A stretch of 7,280 nt of DNA, from contig CAMAJQ010000033.1 of the NCBI GenBank assembly GCA_945835865.1, positions 1 through 7,280 of the forward strand, given 5' to 3'. The notes under the pieces were generated by a model, which was not told the origin of the DNA, searched no databases, and was given only the letters and a program-made list of their open reading frames with translations. Shown piece by piece: positions 7,147 to 7,280 of this stretch (positions within the stretch are counted from its first letter, which is position 1; the number at the start of each line of letters is the position of its first letter). This DNA is from an uncultured Clostridia bacterium. GTDB lineage: Bacteria; Bacillota; Clostridia; Christensenellales; Borkfalkiaceae. Made by a program: the position numbers and the translations under genes.

Positions 7147-7280
7147 TCAGTCCTTTGCCTCGCCCCATTTCATGTTGAGGACGGTGAGCGCGAACAGAAT
7201 CACGAGCAGAATGACGGAGATCGCGCTCCCCATTCCGTAGTTTCCGTTCTGAAAGGATTCGTTATAAATCTGAAACAACA
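7147..7280 (-). CDS. Carbohydrate ABC transporter permease, MalF/UgpA type (C-terminal 43 residues only)
   Basis: This is the 3' end of a gene that enters from the right edge; only 43 codons and the TGA stop are visible. The fragment reads from LFQIYN through ESFQNGNYGMGSAISVILLV, then a hydrophobic stretch ending in NMKWGEAKD. An 'IYN-x-x-F-x-x-x-x-x-G-x-x-S-A-I-S-V-I-L' segment leading into a last membrane helix is typical of the first permease (MalF-like) of CUT1 sugar importers, inner-membrane proteins that form a heterodimeric channel with a MalG-like partner. That partner gene begins 15 nt downstream, in the usual MalF-MalG order. The substrate cannot be inferred. The family call is fairly sure given the neighbour, although the fragment is short and the EAA loop lies outside the window. 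Confidence 0.85.
   Translation of the reverse strand, partial: LFQIYNESFQNGNYGMGSAISVILLVILFALTVLNMKWGEAKD

Overview
The window looks like part of a carbohydrate-handling operon from a bacterium of the Bacillota/Clostridia type, probably a gut or other anaerobic heterotroph. Reasons: strong purine-rich Shine-Dalgarno sequences 7-8 nt before each start, a Gram-positive-style lipoprotein signal, a CUT1-type sugar ABC permease pair with no ATPase gene beside it, and a GxGYxYP-family lipoprotein. Codon use is GC-rich at the wobble position, and TTA, CTA and TCA are almost absent. A finer placement (for example Christensenellales-like lineages) would be a guess.

All real genes are on the minus strand, so they read from the right edge to the left edge. 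In transcription order: (1) the last 43 codons of a MalF-like sugar permease (7147 to beyond 7280); (2) a complete MalG-like permease (6232-7131); (3) a 55-nt gap with a small GCAA-tetraloop hairpin; (4) a 795-residue lipoprotein with an N-terminal beta-rich region and a GxGYxYP domain (3789-6176); (5) a very large secreted protein starting at 3775 and still open at base 1. The last has at least 1258 residues, a signal peptide and seven tandem beta-sandwich-like modules, each marked by a Gly-Trp-Asn motif. The gaps are 15, 55 and 13 nt, which fits one transcript.

The long open frames on the plus strand (71-3748, 3879-6224, 6484-7086) are codon-register mirror images of these genes and are not genes. 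The modular gene is easy to miss, because it runs off the left edge without a stop and its antisense frame is open for over 1200 codons.

Likely working model (inference): the large modular protein binds glycan outside the cell, the surface-anchored GxGYxYP lipoprotein binds or processes it, and the released sugar enters through the two-permease ABC importer. The importer would borrow a shared ATPase and use a binding protein encoded outside the window. The substrate cannot be read from the sequence.
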